64,000 nucleotides of DNA from Halobacillus litoralis (lineage in GTDB: Bacteria > Bacillota > Bacilli > Bacillales > Halobacillaceae), in contig NZ_JAIVAJ010000008.1 of the NCBI RefSeq assembly GCF_020171725.1, forward strand, positions 97,554 to 161,553. The letters run 5' to 3'. The notes beneath the pieces were generated by a model. The model was not told the origin of the DNA, made no database searches, and was given only the letters and a program-made list of their open reading frames with translations. The translations under genes were made by a program, and so were the position numbers. This document shows, piece after piece, positions 53,377 through 62,487 of the stretch (position 1 is the first letter of the stretch; each line of letters starts with the position of its first letter).

Positions 53377-53629
53377 GTGGCTGTTAACCGAAAGAAAAAT
53401 TAATAGCCGAATTCACCTGAATTTCGAAGGTTGCACTGATGAAAAAGGGGAAAACATCTACCGCACTAAGTCTTTTAGCAATTCGTGAGTCGACACGTTA
53501 TGACGAATTCATGATCTTCGAACCTTATTTAAATTAGGGGGATCGATGAATATGTAGTTCGCTTTCGTCACACAGATGTCGGCTTCCGATTACGATCGCT
53601 TTTTACCTGCTGCACCGTATAGAGGGTAA
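53377..53629 (+). pseudogene. Decayed DUF1659 and DUF2922-like gene pair
   Basis: GTG 53377 follows AGAGGTG and starts A-V-N-R-K-K. After stop codons a second frame gives SRIHLNFEGCTDEKGENIY, the centre of DUF1659 proteins, then frameshifts again. A further stretch from GGGGGATCGATG (53540) yields VRFRHTDVGFRLRS, like DUF2922, which usually follows DUF1659. Both are short Firmicutes proteins of unknown role. Assignment is by eye on broken frames. Apart from this, 53272-53714 shows nothing else. Confidence 0.4.
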
Positions 53630-53714
53630 ACCGGACTTAATGATCGAAAACAATTTGAATAGACTAGCCGTTATACACTGTTTGCATCGGGGATCAGGCA
53701 AAAAAACGCACTCT

Positions 53715-55001
53715 TCACAACCGCTTCACCAATTCCCTCGAACACTCCCCCACAGCCTCCATCTCTTCCTGGAAATGAACCGGGTGCACACCGCTCTTCG
53801 AAATCACTGCCATCACATTAGGCAGCACATCCAAGACATACACAGACCCATCACTGAAAGACGAAGCGAACTCCAACAGTTCTTCCCTTTTATTCACGAG
53901 ATAGTTCACCTCACCTTGAAACCGCTGCTTCACTTCTTTCAAAATGGACGCATTCGCCTCCGTATCTTTGAATCGGTTCTCGATATCGGCCATCTTCCGT
54001 TGTTTGATGGTTTCCTTTTCGTACGTCACGTCGACGACTTTTTCGATCAGCGTCACCGTTGCTGAGTTCATTTCGTTTTCCTGCTTTTTTGAAAGCATGC
54101 GACGCACACTGTTGGATAGTCTTCCGCCTTGACCGGCGCCTGCGTAAGCTCCGACCATGGCTCCTGTGATGCCTCCGGCGGGTCCGAAAAGCAGGGTGCC
54201 GACGAGGATGCCTGTCTTTTGACCGAGGGCTCCTAAGACGACGCGTGAGGAGGTGTCGCTTACGACGTTGACGACGGCTTGGTTGATGACGACGTCGTCT
54301 TTGAACACGCGCTTGATGTTATAGATGGTGCTGATGCCCGCGCTGATCCAGGGAATTTCGAAGTCGAGCAGGTCGTCTGAATGGTCGAGGGTCGAGCTGG
54401 TGGCTGCATAGACTTCTTCTTGTGACACGCTTGAGACGTACACGTTCGGGTTCCCTTCGAAATGAGGGGCGAGCTCTTCATTCACATAGACCGGGATATC
54501 AGGATACGTCTCCAGGTGCTCCCGTACACCGTCAGGGTCTTGGAGGCTCTTCACTTGGAACGGCTGACCGTCGACTATGAGGTCGTAACCTGGTTGATTT
54601 GAGGCTCCAGGGAACTCGACATCGTGCCCCTTCGCCTCGAGTTCAGCCGCTACCATCTGCTCGGCCACGTATCCTTGCAGCTGTGCCATGTCGCCGGTTC
54701 GTACCGTCGTATCGATTGCTCCTGAGAACTGGCTGAGGGTGAACAGGGAGGACAAGTCGTCTGCTCTTGCAAAATCGACACCTTCGACGACTGTCGGGTT
54801 GATCATCACGTAGTCGTAGATGAATTCCCCTGCACTGACGGAGGTGATGGCACCTGTCTGCTTCATCTGTTCTGTGGTGCCGAATAGCATCGTCTGAAGA
54901 CGAGGACCGGATTTCTTCTCTTCTTCAACGGCGCAGTGCAAAGCGTCGTCATACTGCCCTTTTTTCCAATAGGACCAAAATTCCTTGTTTGAAATCGACA
55001 T
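53715..55001 (-). CDS. PD-(D/E)XK-like nuclease with glycine-zipper segment
   Basis: 428 residues, GAAAGAGG eight bases before ATG 55001. Residues about 109-155 look like a PD-(D/E)XK core: GYVAEQMVAAELEAKGHDVEF, then GYDLIVDGQPFQVKSLQD with Asp140, Gln149 and Lys151. Residues about 255-295 (GQKTGILVGTLLFGPAGGITGAMVGAYAGAG) are a glycine-zipper hydrophobic segment that could enter a membrane. The rest is helical. It lies 16 bp after the partner gene 55018-56583. A nuclease joined to a membrane-active segment suggests an antiphage or abortive system. I know no characterised homologue. Confidence 0.7.
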   Translation of the reverse strand: MSISNKEFWSYWKKGQYDDALHCAVEEEKKSGPRLQTMLFGTTEQMKQTGAITSVSAGEFIYDYVMINPTVVEGVDFARADDLSSLFTLSQFSGAIDTTVRTGDMAQLQGYVAEQMVAAELEAKGHDVEFPGASNQPGYDLIVDGQPFQVKSLQDPDGVREHLETYPDIPVYVNEELAPHFEGNPNVYVSSVSQEEVYAATSSTLDHSDDLLDFEIPWISAGISTIYNIKRVFKDDVVINQAVVNVVSDTSSRVVLGALGQKTGILVGTLLFGPAGGITGAMVGAYAGAGQGGRLSNSVRRMLSKKQENEMNSATVTLIEKVVDVTYEKETIKQRKMADIENRFKDTEANASILKEVKQRFQGEVNYLVNKREELLEFASSFSDGSVYVLDVLPNVMAVISKSGVHPVHFQEEMEAVGECSRELVKRL

Positions 55002-55017
55002 GTTGAACGCCTCTTTC

Positions 55018-56583
55018 CTACATGGAAACAGCCAGATCTCTTAACCCGTGGTACTGCTTTTCCATGTTTTTGATTTTTTTGCTGATGAGGTGATGGGCAC
55101 CGCGTAAGTTGTTGCATTCCTGTTCCAGCGCTTGTTTCTGATTCGATTCGACAGCTCTCTTCTCTTTCAAATCCTCGATGTGAAGGTCGAGAGCTTCGAC
55201 GGCTTCGCGTTCTGCTCGTTTATAGGTGCCGGAAGCGTTAAGGACGTCATCGACGAGGCGATCCAACACTTCATCGCGCCTCTTTTCACAGCTGCGGATG
55301 TCCATCGAGCTTGAAAAATTCGAGAACGTGTTCCCTATTTGTTTCCAGACACCCGTATCGGCTTTCATCTTTTTCTTTTTCTGCTTCAAATCGGCGATGT
55401 GACGAGTGATTTCATGATATTCATCGGCGTGGTCCGTAAAGACGCGTCCGACTTCCAACCGCTTCAGATTAGCACCTTTCAAGGAAGATCGAATCTCCTG
55501 TCTGATGTCCGTGATTCGGCCGAATTCTCCGACGATTTTCATATCGATTGCGCGTATCGTTCGTTCGCGGAGCTTGATCTGACGCTCTTTCTCCTCCTGC
55601 TTCGCTTCGTTTTCCAGCAAAGCCGTTTGCCGCTGCACGTAATGCTGATAACGGCTTCCCCATTCCTTGATGAAGGGCTCGAACTCGACAGAATCTCCCC
55701 CTTCACTCATATAAGGAAGCGCCACCTGCATGACGGTGATCGGAAGCAGTTTTTTCTTCAAGGATTTATTTTGTTGATTGAAAATAAGGACGCCGCCCCC
55801 CAAAAGTAGCGGAATGATGAATAACGGGTTCGCTACGATGGCGATGGTGGAGGTGAGGCCTGTGTAAAATCCGAAGGGCAGTGTAAGACCCAAGAGACCG
55901 GCAAACGAAGCAATCAGTGAAGTGGCGGTCGTGTAGAACGCGAAGCCGCTCACTTCGACGATGATTGCGAATACAATGCTCGTCCCACTTGTTGCAATCG
56001 CTTTGCGGACGACTTCATTCGTCAGTTGATCTACCCCGAGCTTCTCCTTAATCTTCTCCTGCTTTTCCTTCGGGAGGCTCAAGATGTATTCGTTCACCTT
56101 CTGAGCGAACTTTGTCTGGTCTTCAATCGAGAAGCCGTCGAAGTTATCATCGAATTCACTGAAGACCTGCATCATCTGGAAATTCACCAGCTGCTGGAGC
56201 TCGGTCGTGTTGGACTGTTTTTCGGAAAAGGATCGGAATTTCTTATTCTGTTTCTGGAAGGTTGCGTAAGTCTGGCGCACAATCTCGTTACACTGGTCTT
56301 CGATTTCTTTCTGTACCGTATATTTTGTCCCTCTTAATTTCAATAGCTTGGTCATCTCTAAAAACAAATCGACCTGAAGCATCGCGTCGTCCATGGCTTC
56401 GACTTTCTTCATTTCTTTTTCCAAATGATTGGTGAAGTGATCGGTCTCTTCTTTCGTGAGAAAATCTTTTGTCTTGGATGACAGAAGCTGTGTAATGTTC
56501 GTCTTCAGTAATAAGGCATACACCATGCGAAGGTCTGTTCCTTTAAGGGAAACGAGGCTGTTCGCCAAAATTTTTCCGTCCAA
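55018..56583 (-). CDS. Membrane and coiled-coil partner protein
   Basis: 521 residues from TTG 56583 (AAGGAG eight bases upstream; GTG 56592 overlaps the site). The N-terminal 180 residues are helical and charged. Two or three hydrophobic segments at about 200-275 (TSIVFAIIVEVSGFAF, LIASFAGLLGLTLPFGF, PLFIIPLLLGGGVLIF) are flanked by charged helices. The C-terminal 230 residues are coiled coil (ENEAKQEEKERQIKLRERTI and later Lys/Glu-rich repeats). The central region recalls YaaW/UPF0174-like proteins, but this is weak. Operonic with the nuclease-like protein. Confidence 0.7.
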   Translation of the reverse strand: MDGKILANSLVSLKGTDLRMVYALLLKTNITQLLSSKTKDFLTKEETDHFTNHLEKEMKKVEAMDDAMLQVDLFLEMTKLLKLRGTKYTVQKEIEDQCNEIVRQTYATFQKQNKKFRSFSEKQSNTTELQQLVNFQMMQVFSEFDDNFDGFSIEDQTKFAQKVNEYILSLPKEKQEKIKEKLGVDQLTNEVVRKAIATSGTSIVFAIIVEVSGFAFYTTATSLIASFAGLLGLTLPFGFYTGLTSTIAIVANPLFIIPLLLGGGVLIFNQQNKSLKKKLLPITVMQVALPYMSEGGDSVEFEPFIKEWGSRYQHYVQRQTALLENEAKQEEKERQIKLRERTIRAIDMKIVGEFGRITDIRQEIRSSLKGANLKRLEVGRVFTDHADEYHEITRHIADLKQKKKKMKADTGVWKQIGNTFSNFSSSMDIRSCEKRRDEVLDRLVDDVLNASGTYKRAEREAVEALDLHIEDLKEKRAVESNQKQALEQECNNLRGAHHLISKKIKNMEKQYHGLRDLAVSM

Positions 56584-57012
56584 CGTATCCACTCCTTACG
56601 TGATTCTTTCTGTATACTATCGGGTTTTGGTTCTTATTGTTTAGGTCATATTGTTCACAAAAAACTCAGTCCTTCTAATAGACAAACCATTGTTTCATTC
56701 AGCTGTTGTCTGCGTGTATATTAACGTTTTATCTTCTTCTTAACTTCATACCGTAATAAGACCTAGCTGTTTCGAACTCTTAGCTACGTTGTGGCGTATC
56801 TAGTATGAAGCACACCTGTAAAGAATCCACGGGTTCAACCATCCAACGATGTCAAGCCTAGAAATAACGTAACATCTTCTCTATTATTGAAAATATGAAC
56901 ACAACTTTAGTAGGGGGATAATAAAACTAGTAATCTTTGTTCTGCAACAGTCTTTGATATGTTTCGACAGTTAGATCGATTGGATTCGTAGTATTAAGAG
57001 GAGGATGTAAAT
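56584..57012. other. Gene-free A+T-rich stretch
   Basis: No open frame with a ribosome site, hairpin or repeat was found here. The promoter for the plus-strand gene at 57013 and for the minus-strand pair must lie inside, but I could not pick hexamers with confidence. GAGGAGG before 57013 is the ribosome site of that gene. Confidence 0.5.
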
Positions 57013-57417
57013 ATGAATATAGACACGTATAAGACCGTTTTTTCTGACTATGAACTGGAGATCAACGAAAGCATCTCGCTCCACTTCTCATTTCTCGACG
57101 GGCATCGCTTGGAAATGGAAGGCGACCCGATGTTGAGTGAGGCGGAATTGATGAAGCTGAACGACTATATCAAGGAGTACAAGGAACGAAGACATCACCG
57201 CGACCAGCTCGTTCGAGAAGTGCTCGACTATGCTATTGCTCTTGAAACATTGCATGAAGTCCGCAGTCTATTCGAGAAAATTGAGCAAATGGAAGGCGTT
57301 TCTCTGGATGCATTCTGCCTGTCATTAGCTGAACGGGTCCCGCAATTTGTGAAGCCTCAATTGGAGAAGCTTAAGGTAGAGGTGTGGGATGAAATGTTGG
57401 TTGCCTATAATGATTGA
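57013..57417 (+). CDS. Hypothetical helical protein
   Basis: 134 residues, GAGGAGG before ATG 57013. It opens with a beta pair (YELEINESISLHFSFLDGHRLEM) and then is mostly helical and charged (LNDYIKEYKERRHHRDQLVREV). No signal peptide or membrane segment, and no family recognised. It lies just right of the nuclease/membrane pair on the other strand. Function unknown. Confidence 0.6.
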   Translation: MNIDTYKTVFSDYELEINESISLHFSFLDGHRLEMEGDPMLSEAELMKLNDYIKEYKERRHHRDQLVREVLDYAIALETLHEVRSLFEKIEQMEGVSLDAFCLSLAERVPQFVKPQLEKLKVEVWDEMLVAYND

Positions 57418-57560
57418 TATCGATAGAAAGACGGCTTCGATAGCGATTTTTTTTGAAACCTTTTAAATGCGAAAAAGAATGATAGACCCAATTTTTCTGA
57501 CGTTTCTCCATATACGTTTCCGGGAAAGAGCGTAGCAGAACATTAAGAGGAGGAACCACA

Positions 57561-57896
57561 ATGAATCAAGAACCAAATATCATCCATCACTACACAAAAT
57601 TCGAACAGCTGGAAACAGGCTTAGACGAAAGCCAGCTCGCTTTCCCAGAATACGAACAGGTCCTGAGAGACTACTTACTCAGCCAGCCAAGAGAAACGAT
57701 GGAATTCAAAAATGGCCGCGTCTCTGAGCAGGAGGATGGCAGCAGAACGGTACATACGGAATTTCATGATCACAATGGAGGGAACCTGATCCGACTTTGG
57801 GGGACGAAGACGGCAGAGGGGAATGTTTCTGAAATGGTGGTCGATGCTGTGAATGTGGAGACGAAAGAGCTCATGTATGAAAGGAAGTTAGCGTAA
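57561..57896 (+). CDS. Hypothetical small acidic protein
   Basis: 111 residues, GAGGAGG nine bases before ATG 57561. The sequence is acidic and strand-rich (RVSEQEDGSRTVHTEFHDHNGGNL, EMVVDAVNVETKEL). No family recognised. Genes at 57013 and 57561 lie 143 bp apart on the same strand and may form a unit, closed by the terminator at 57904. Confidence 0.6.
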   Translation: MNQEPNIIHHYTKFEQLETGLDESQLAFPEYEQVLRDYLLSQPRETMEFKNGRVSEQEDGSRTVHTEFHDHNGGNLIRLWGTKTAEGNVSEMVVDAVNVETKELMYERKLA

Positions 57897-57903
57897 GACA
57901 AGG

Positions 57904-57933
57904 AAACACCCGCTTAAGTGCTGGTGTTTTTTT
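57904..57933 (+). terminator. Terminator after 57561-57896
   Basis: AAACACC pairs with GGTGTTT around a 12-base loop, followed by TTTTT. Confidence 0.78.
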
Positions 57934-58230
57934 GTTCTGTTCATGAAGATGTCAGGCTTTAGAGCATAATTCCTTTCTTCTTTGCTTCTTCATCCTTCCC
58001 TGCTCCGATCGCTACTCCCTTCGTATCTTTATATACTGTTTTAAGGAGGTAAAGGTTTCAAAAACCCCATTATATAACCCGGAACTTTCACTCCTGTCAG
58101 TTATTAATACTAAAAAAGCCAAAGAATAAAGTAATGACCTTGTCCTCTGGCTTTTTCACGGTATGATGCTCTGATCAAACAAGAGTATGAACGACTTCTA
58201 ACAAATTGTTCCAACAATCTGTGATAAATA

Positions 58231-58262
58231 AAAAATGGTGACCAAAACGAGTCACCATTTTT
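58231..58262. terminator. Bidirectional terminator in the gap 57934-58357
   Basis: AAAAATGGTGAC pairs perfectly with GTCACCATTTTT around an 8-base loop. A weaker hairpin, AAAAAGCCA against TGGCTTTTT, lies at 58113-58156. No gene could be supported in this gap. Confidence 0.82.
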
Positions 58263-58357
58263 ATGCTTGAGATATGATAGAGCAATATTCAATTGCCATC
58301 ATATTTCTCACCATTTATGATACCGCTCTCCGTAATGAATATAAATGAGGTTTCATC

Positions 58358-59476
58358 CTACAAAATGCCCTTTACTAATAAAATTTTTAAGCTTAAATAC
58401 TTTTCAATAGTATTCTTAATATCTCTTGAATTAGTTAAGTTCCCCAATTCAACAGATAGCTCGTCCACCATTTCTTTTCTACTAACCCCGGATAGTAACT
58501 CTTTATCCTCTTCAGGCAGGTTCTCAAAAGACTCCTCAAACCTCTTAGTCATAATCTCATTCTTTGCTTCGGGACTTAGGTCTGCAAATCTAATACACTC
58601 TGTAATCCTAGAAAAAATCGCAGGGCCTACACTGTTTTTTATTTCATCCTTTGTTGAGTAGTTAGAAGTCAAAATAAAGATTGAGTTATCTAATTCTGCT
58701 GAATAATTATTGTCTCTTATTCTACCTTCGTCAAAGAGCTCGTAAAATGCACTGTATAGATTAGGATGGACTTTATCAAATTCATCAAACAAAATGACAT
58801 TGTTTTCTCTCGAGAGTAGGTCTTTTGCTAAGCTATCGTTCTGTGGGTCTGCTCCAAATAAAAATTTGTATGCATGCTCAGTCTGATACATTGATAATTG
58901 GAATCGCTTTATATGGTCATTTCCATACAAGGCTTCTGATAATATTTTAGCAGTTTCAGTTTTACCTACGGCTGGTGGACCATAAAACATAATGACGACT
59001 GGTCTCTTACTTTGTCTTATTCTAGAAACATTAACCACAGACAGCAATACATCAAGCACACGTTCCTGGCCAATTATTCTTTCTGTGTAAATTTCTTTTA
59101 GGCCTGATAACTTTTCAAAATCAACTTTTTCAAAATCATGATAAAAAACAGTGACTTCATGATTTCTTTGAAGTGACTCAACTATATTTATAGGGGGATT
59201 TTGAAAATAAATCTGATTACATTCTACATTTTTGAAAAGGAGCATTATGTTATTAATTAAATTAGTAGACATTGAGGAATATTCCTGCCTATAACAAACA
59301 ATAGTTTCATACTCGTAAATTTTTGGCTTCCACTCAGAATCCTCAGTTCTAACAGTATAAGAATGCTCAGTTTCAAAGATTTGCATCATTACTTCGTTCA
59401 TTGTAGTAAATGATGTACCATTGATATATTCTTGAAATGCATTGTCCGGCCCATTAAAAATTTTAATTTCCATCAT
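58358..59476 (-). CDS. AAA+ ATPase partner of the DUF6414 protein
   Basis: About 372 residues from ATG 59476 (CTGGAG six bases upstream; ATG 59473 also possible). The N-terminal 125 residues are a separate alpha/beta part. The AAA_2/ClpB-like domain follows: ERIIGQERVLDVLL, MFYGPPAVGKTETAKILSEALYG (Walker A), NNVILFDEFDKVHPNLYSAFYELFDEG (Walker B), ILTSNYST (sensor 1) and IFSRITECIRFADLSPE (arginine-finger region). It overlaps the DUF6414 gene by 14 bp. A ClpB-type unfoldase coupled to an uncharacterised protein is typical of defence operons. Confidence 0.82.
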   Translation of the reverse strand: MMEIKIFNGPDNAFQEYINGTSFTTMNEVMMQIFETEHSYTVRTEDSEWKPKIYEYETIVCYRQEYSSMSTNLINNIMLLFKNVECNQIYFQNPPINIVESLQRNHEVTVFYHDFEKVDFEKLSGLKEIYTERIIGQERVLDVLLSVVNVSRIRQSKRPVVIMFYGPPAVGKTETAKILSEALYGNDHIKRFQLSMYQTEHAYKFLFGADPQNDSLAKDLLSRENNVILFDEFDKVHPNLYSAFYELFDEGRIRDNNYSAELDNSIFILTSNYSTKDEIKNSVGPAIFSRITECIRFADLSPEAKNEIMTKRFEESFENLPEEDKELLSGVSRKEMVDELSVELGNLTNSRDIKNTIEKYLSLKILLVKGIL

Positions 59477-60317
59477 TAGCAACTCCAGCAAGTATTACAT
59501 CGTAAATACTTAATTTTTTTTCGTTATTATTTGGTAGTTCCTCATCTGTATGGCCTTGTTCTCGCCCCAAAATATTTTCAAAAGCACTTCTGGTATCAGT
59601 TTGCTGTACCTCACTTTGGTCCTCACTAAATTCAGCCTCCCAATCTAATTGAGATTCTGTACATTCCCCAACTTTTATTCCAACAATTTTTATATTCATT
59701 TTGGTTAAATCATTAAGCCTGTAGTTATTTCTTAATGCATCAAAGTTAAATCGAAATACTTTCCTATCTTCTTCAATAGAGACTAAATCGTAATATCCTT
59801 TTGCTTCACTAAATATTTGGTCTAGTGCACTAAGCTGAATTGGCATATCATTTCCTAGGGATTCCTCTCTAATTATTTTTAGCATTGGTGCTATCATTTT
59901 TAAGTAAGTGACTGAATCAGGTATGAATGCTAAACGGGTATTCGAGAAAATCCCGAAATTTTTTCTCGTATTTTCATCTCCATCTTTATCACCAAAGATT
60001 TCATCAATAAAATTGGAGAGGACTGTACTACTTACGGTTTCACTGATCTTTTTATCTTTATCCCGATTGTAAGATCCACTCCCCCCTATTTTCCCTTTCA
60101 AGCCAAATAAAGAATCTACTACAAAAGATAGAATTTTTGGGTCTGTAGAAGCTTCCGCACTTACTTCCCCCGCAATTTTCTTCACGCTTTGAATAATATC
60201 TGAAGAGACCTTATCATATCTTCCACCGTGAGCAGCCTCTAAATAATCTAAAGCAGAACCTTCATCAAAATAGACTATTTTTAGAAAGTGAGGTTGTGTA
60301 CCTTTGTTCTTTGTCAT
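59463..60317 (-). CDS. DUF6414-family protein
   Basis: 284 residues from ATG 60317 (AAGGTGG seven bases upstream). The family pattern is clear: FLKIVYFDEGSALDYLEAAHGG at the start, FSNTRLAFIPDSVTYLKMIAP in the middle, the GKGYYDLVS segment, VFRFNFDALRNNYRLNDLTKMN and VGIKVGECTESQLDWEAEF. DUF6414 proteins occur in accessory loci and have no known activity. The gene is coupled to the AAA+ ATPase gene downstream by overlap, so the two proteins probably act together. Confidence 0.78.
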   Translation of the reverse strand: MTKNKGTQPHFLKIVYFDEGSALDYLEAAHGGRYDKVSSDIIQSVKKIAGEVSAEASTDPKILSFVVDSLFGLKGKIGGSGSYNRDKDKKISETVSSTVLSNFIDEIFGDKDGDENTRKNFGIFSNTRLAFIPDSVTYLKMIAPMLKIIREESLGNDMPIQLSALDQIFSEAKGYYDLVSIEEDRKVFRFNFDALRNNYRLNDLTKMNIKIVGIKVGECTESQLDWEAEFSEDQSEVQQTDTRSAFENILGREQGHTDEELPNNNEKKLSIYDVILAGVANDGN

Positions 60318-60946
60318 ACCAATCCACCTTTGCATAAAATGAATCCTGTTCTTCATTTCCAACTTATTCTATTTTATCATACGGTGGAATGATGAACTCT
60401 TTGAAAACAAATTCCAAAGAGTTAAGGTTTTTGGGTGATTCCTAGATTTCTAGTAGGTTTATATTACCTTCTAGATTTAAAAGAGTACTTATGGAAAAGA
60501 GATACTGGACTCAATTGTTTGAGGGAAGAGATATGAATGAACTCAATCCATCCACGGGTAAGTTTCTTCCGAAAGAATCTCACTCAGAGCAAAAAAATAA
60601 ACAACTCGCTATCAGAAACAAGCAATATTTTTTACTGCTAGAGGTACTTTTGGGAAAGCCCTTTTTGCACCTAAACTTTTTGAAGGGTAGCTATTAGCGA
60701 TAATTTAATGCAAATAATTCCTACCTGCAGGCTATATTTTCTTAAACTCTTTATATAAAAGGAGCTAGTATTAAGATACACTTACTACGGTTTTTTAGAC
60801 ACTTTGGAAGCAGAGCATATATCCTAGGTTCGCATGTAAAAAAGAAAATAATGATAAAGCACTCTTATCTAAAGAACTTAGATACAAATCGTATCTGCTT
60901 GAGCAGCAAGCACTTAGCATCTTAAATAAAGAAGTATTTCCCCTTT
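60318..60946. other. A+T-rich stretch between DUF6414 and rlmH
   Basis: About 630 bp without a gene I can support. A 68-codon frame at 60491-60697 has no ribosome site and no recognisable domain. The stretch is the right boundary of the accessory block, next to the 3' end of rlmH. The only clear structure is the terminator at 60947. Confidence 0.5.
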
Positions 60947-60983
60947 AAAAAAGTAGCTGTCTGTATTAGACAGCTACTTTTTT
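60947..60983. terminator. Terminator of rlmH
   Basis: AAAAAAGTAGCTGTCT pairs perfectly with AGACAGCTACTTTTTT around a 5-base loop, so it works in both directions. Confidence 0.9.
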
Positions 60984-60994
60984 AAAAACCTCAT

Positions 60995-61474
60995 TTACTT
61001 ATGGTACGGCTCGTTCCGAATAATCTTAAACGCCCGGTACACCTGCTCCACCAACATCAGCCTCATCAGCTGGTGCGGGAACGTCATATTCGAGAACGAC
61101 AGTCCGTAATCACTGCGCTCCAGCACCTCGTCACTCAAACCAAGCGATCCGCCAATGACAAACGCGACTTTGCTTTTGCCGTAGGTCGCCAGGTCATCGA
61201 TTTTTTTGGCGAGCTTTTCGGAAGTGACCTGTTTGCCTTCGATTTCGAGTGTGATGACGTAGCTGTCCGGATTGATCTTCTGCAGGATGCGTTCGCCTTC
61301 TTTCTGCTTCACCTCGATCATTTGGGCTTCGCTCAAGTTTTCAGGTGCTTTTTCATCTGGGACTTCGATGACGTCTACTTTGGCATAGGGGCCAAGGCGT
61401 TTGACGTATTCGGCGATGCCTTGTTTGAGGTATTTTTCTTTCAGTTTTCCTACCGTAACAATCGTGATTTTCAT
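60995..61474 (-). CDS. rlmH: 23S rRNA pseudouridine1915-N3 methyltransferase
   Basis: 159 residues from ATG 61474 (GGAGG eight bases upstream), the standard length; a longer frame upstream is not real. It is a SPOUT enzyme that methylates pseudouridine 1915 of 23S rRNA. Visible motifs: [20 protein letters not shown] at the start, [29 protein letters not shown] (SAM knot), [14 protein letters not shown] and the universal end [14 protein letters not shown]. In staphylococci the 3' end of this gene is the SCC attachment site; here accessory genes begin beyond the same end. Confidence 0.96.
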   Translation of the reverse strand: MKITIVTVGKLKEKYLKQGIAEYVKRLGPYAKVDVIEVPDEKAPENLSEAQMIEVKQKEGERILQKINPDSYVITLEIEGKQVTSEKLAKKIDDLATYGKSKVAFVIGGSLGLSDEVLERSDYGLSFSNMTFPHQLMRLMLVEQVYRAFKIIRNEPYHK

Positions 61475-61582
61475 GTGTGAATCCTCCGTAGTGTTTGTTG
61501 ATTCAAGTGTATCATAGACGGGATGAGCTCGTTGCTTGGGCGGAGATTTCCCGGGAAATATTGTCGAAGGATACATATAAAA

Positions 61583-61607
61583 AATCCTCCCTGTCGAAGG
61601 GAGGATT
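61583..61607 (-). terminator. Terminator of the MerR-like gene
   Basis: AATCCTCCCT pairs with AGGGAGGATT around a 5-base loop, with an A run on the plus strand that gives a T run to the minus-strand transcript. Confidence 0.9.
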
Positions 61608-61610
61608 GAT

Positions 61611-62303
61611 TTATTTTCGGAACAATAGGGCGAAGAGCTTTTCGATTCCGCTCTTTTCTTTGACGGTCGCTTCGAGGCGTGTGTTGAAGTCGTTCTGTGC
61701 ACGCCATACCTTCTGCTGTTCTTCGCGCATTTGTTCGATTTCTTTTTGAAGTTGGTCGTTCTTCTGCTTTTCTTCTTCCAGCATTTCTTCGTATTGCTTC
61801 TGCTGCTGGTCGATCAGCTTGTTCATTTTCTGGGTGGAGTTGCCGATGCCGGAGCTGATGACGTGGTGGTCTTGTCTCAGGCGGCCGACGTTCTCTTTCA
61901 TTTCCGCCATATCGTTTGCCAGTTGGGTGTTCATTTCACGGGATGCCGCCAGTTCTTTGGAGATGAACATGAGAAGCTCGCGCATTTTCTGTGGATCTTC
62001 CATTGGCATATCGTATGTATCGGCAGTCGCTACATCGGTTGAACGGCTCGTCAGCCGATCCTGCTGAGAATCGACGAGCTCAAGGGCGATTTCCTCCAGA
62101 GGCTTGTCCGTATCGCGTATCGCTTTCAAAGCGTCTACATCGGATTGAACGAAAACTCGTCGTGTGCCGTTTTTGAAAAACTCGTACCCACTTCTTTCTA
62201 GGATCTGGCCATACTTCCTGACGGTCGGGGTGGCAATATTCAATTCTTCCGCTACTTCTTTCGTAGAATATGCTCGTTCATTCGGCTGTATATCGTGTCG
62301 CAT
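61611..62303 (-). CDS. MerR-type DNA-binding protein with long coiled coil
   Basis: 230 residues. The N-terminus is a MerR-like helix-turn-helix: [42 protein letters not shown]. Residues about 100-200 form a long coiled coil ([41 protein letters not shown]). The end is basic with [10 protein letters not shown]. This plan resembles RacA and DUF3967-type proteins, which bind DNA and bridge it to the pole or membrane. No Cys metal site is present, so it is not a metal sensor. Two TATCG inverted repeats upstream are candidate sites. Confidence 0.78.
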   Translation of the reverse strand: MRHDIQPNERAYSTKEVAEELNIATPTVRKYGQILERSGYEFFKNGTRRVFVQSDVDALKAIRDTDKPLEEIALELVDSQQDRLTSRSTDVATADTYDMPMEDPQKMRELLMFISKELAASREMNTQLANDMAEMKENVGRLRQDHHVISSGIGNSTQKMNKLIDQQQKQYEEMLEEEKQKNDQLQKEIEQMREEQQKVWRAQNDFNTRLEATVKEKSGIEKLFALLFRK

Positions 62304-62360
62304 ACCGGACCTCCTCCTCTATCTTAAATATGCACGTTTTGAAGCGTTTTTTCAAGTGTA

Positions 62361-62409
62361 TATCGTCATACGATACGAATTAATTTGCGCAGCATATCGC
62401 CGGCCGATA
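62361..62409. promoter_or_regulatory. Two TATCG inverted repeats between MerR-like and cryptochrome genes
   Basis: TATCGT-CAT-ACGATA (62361-62375) and TATCG-CCGGC-CGATA (62395-62409) are centred 34 bp apart, about three helical turns, in the divergent region. They could bind the MerR-like protein and control either gene. Confidence 0.5.
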
Positions 62410-62487
62410 CAAGCGCTATGTATCTGCTGTTTTTCGGTTTTTTCCGCCCTTTTTCGGGAATGTTTAGAAGAGGAAGGAGGAGACATC

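Noticed and set aside
60491..60697. 68-codon plus-strand frame between DUF6414 and rlmH
   Set aside because: No ribosome site, atypical composition and no recognisable domain; treated as chance.
60484..61005. Possible SCC-like direct repeat: ACTTATGG at about 60488 and at the end of rlmH
   Set aside because: Only 8-9 matching bases, which is expected by chance in 64 kb; SCC core repeats are longer.
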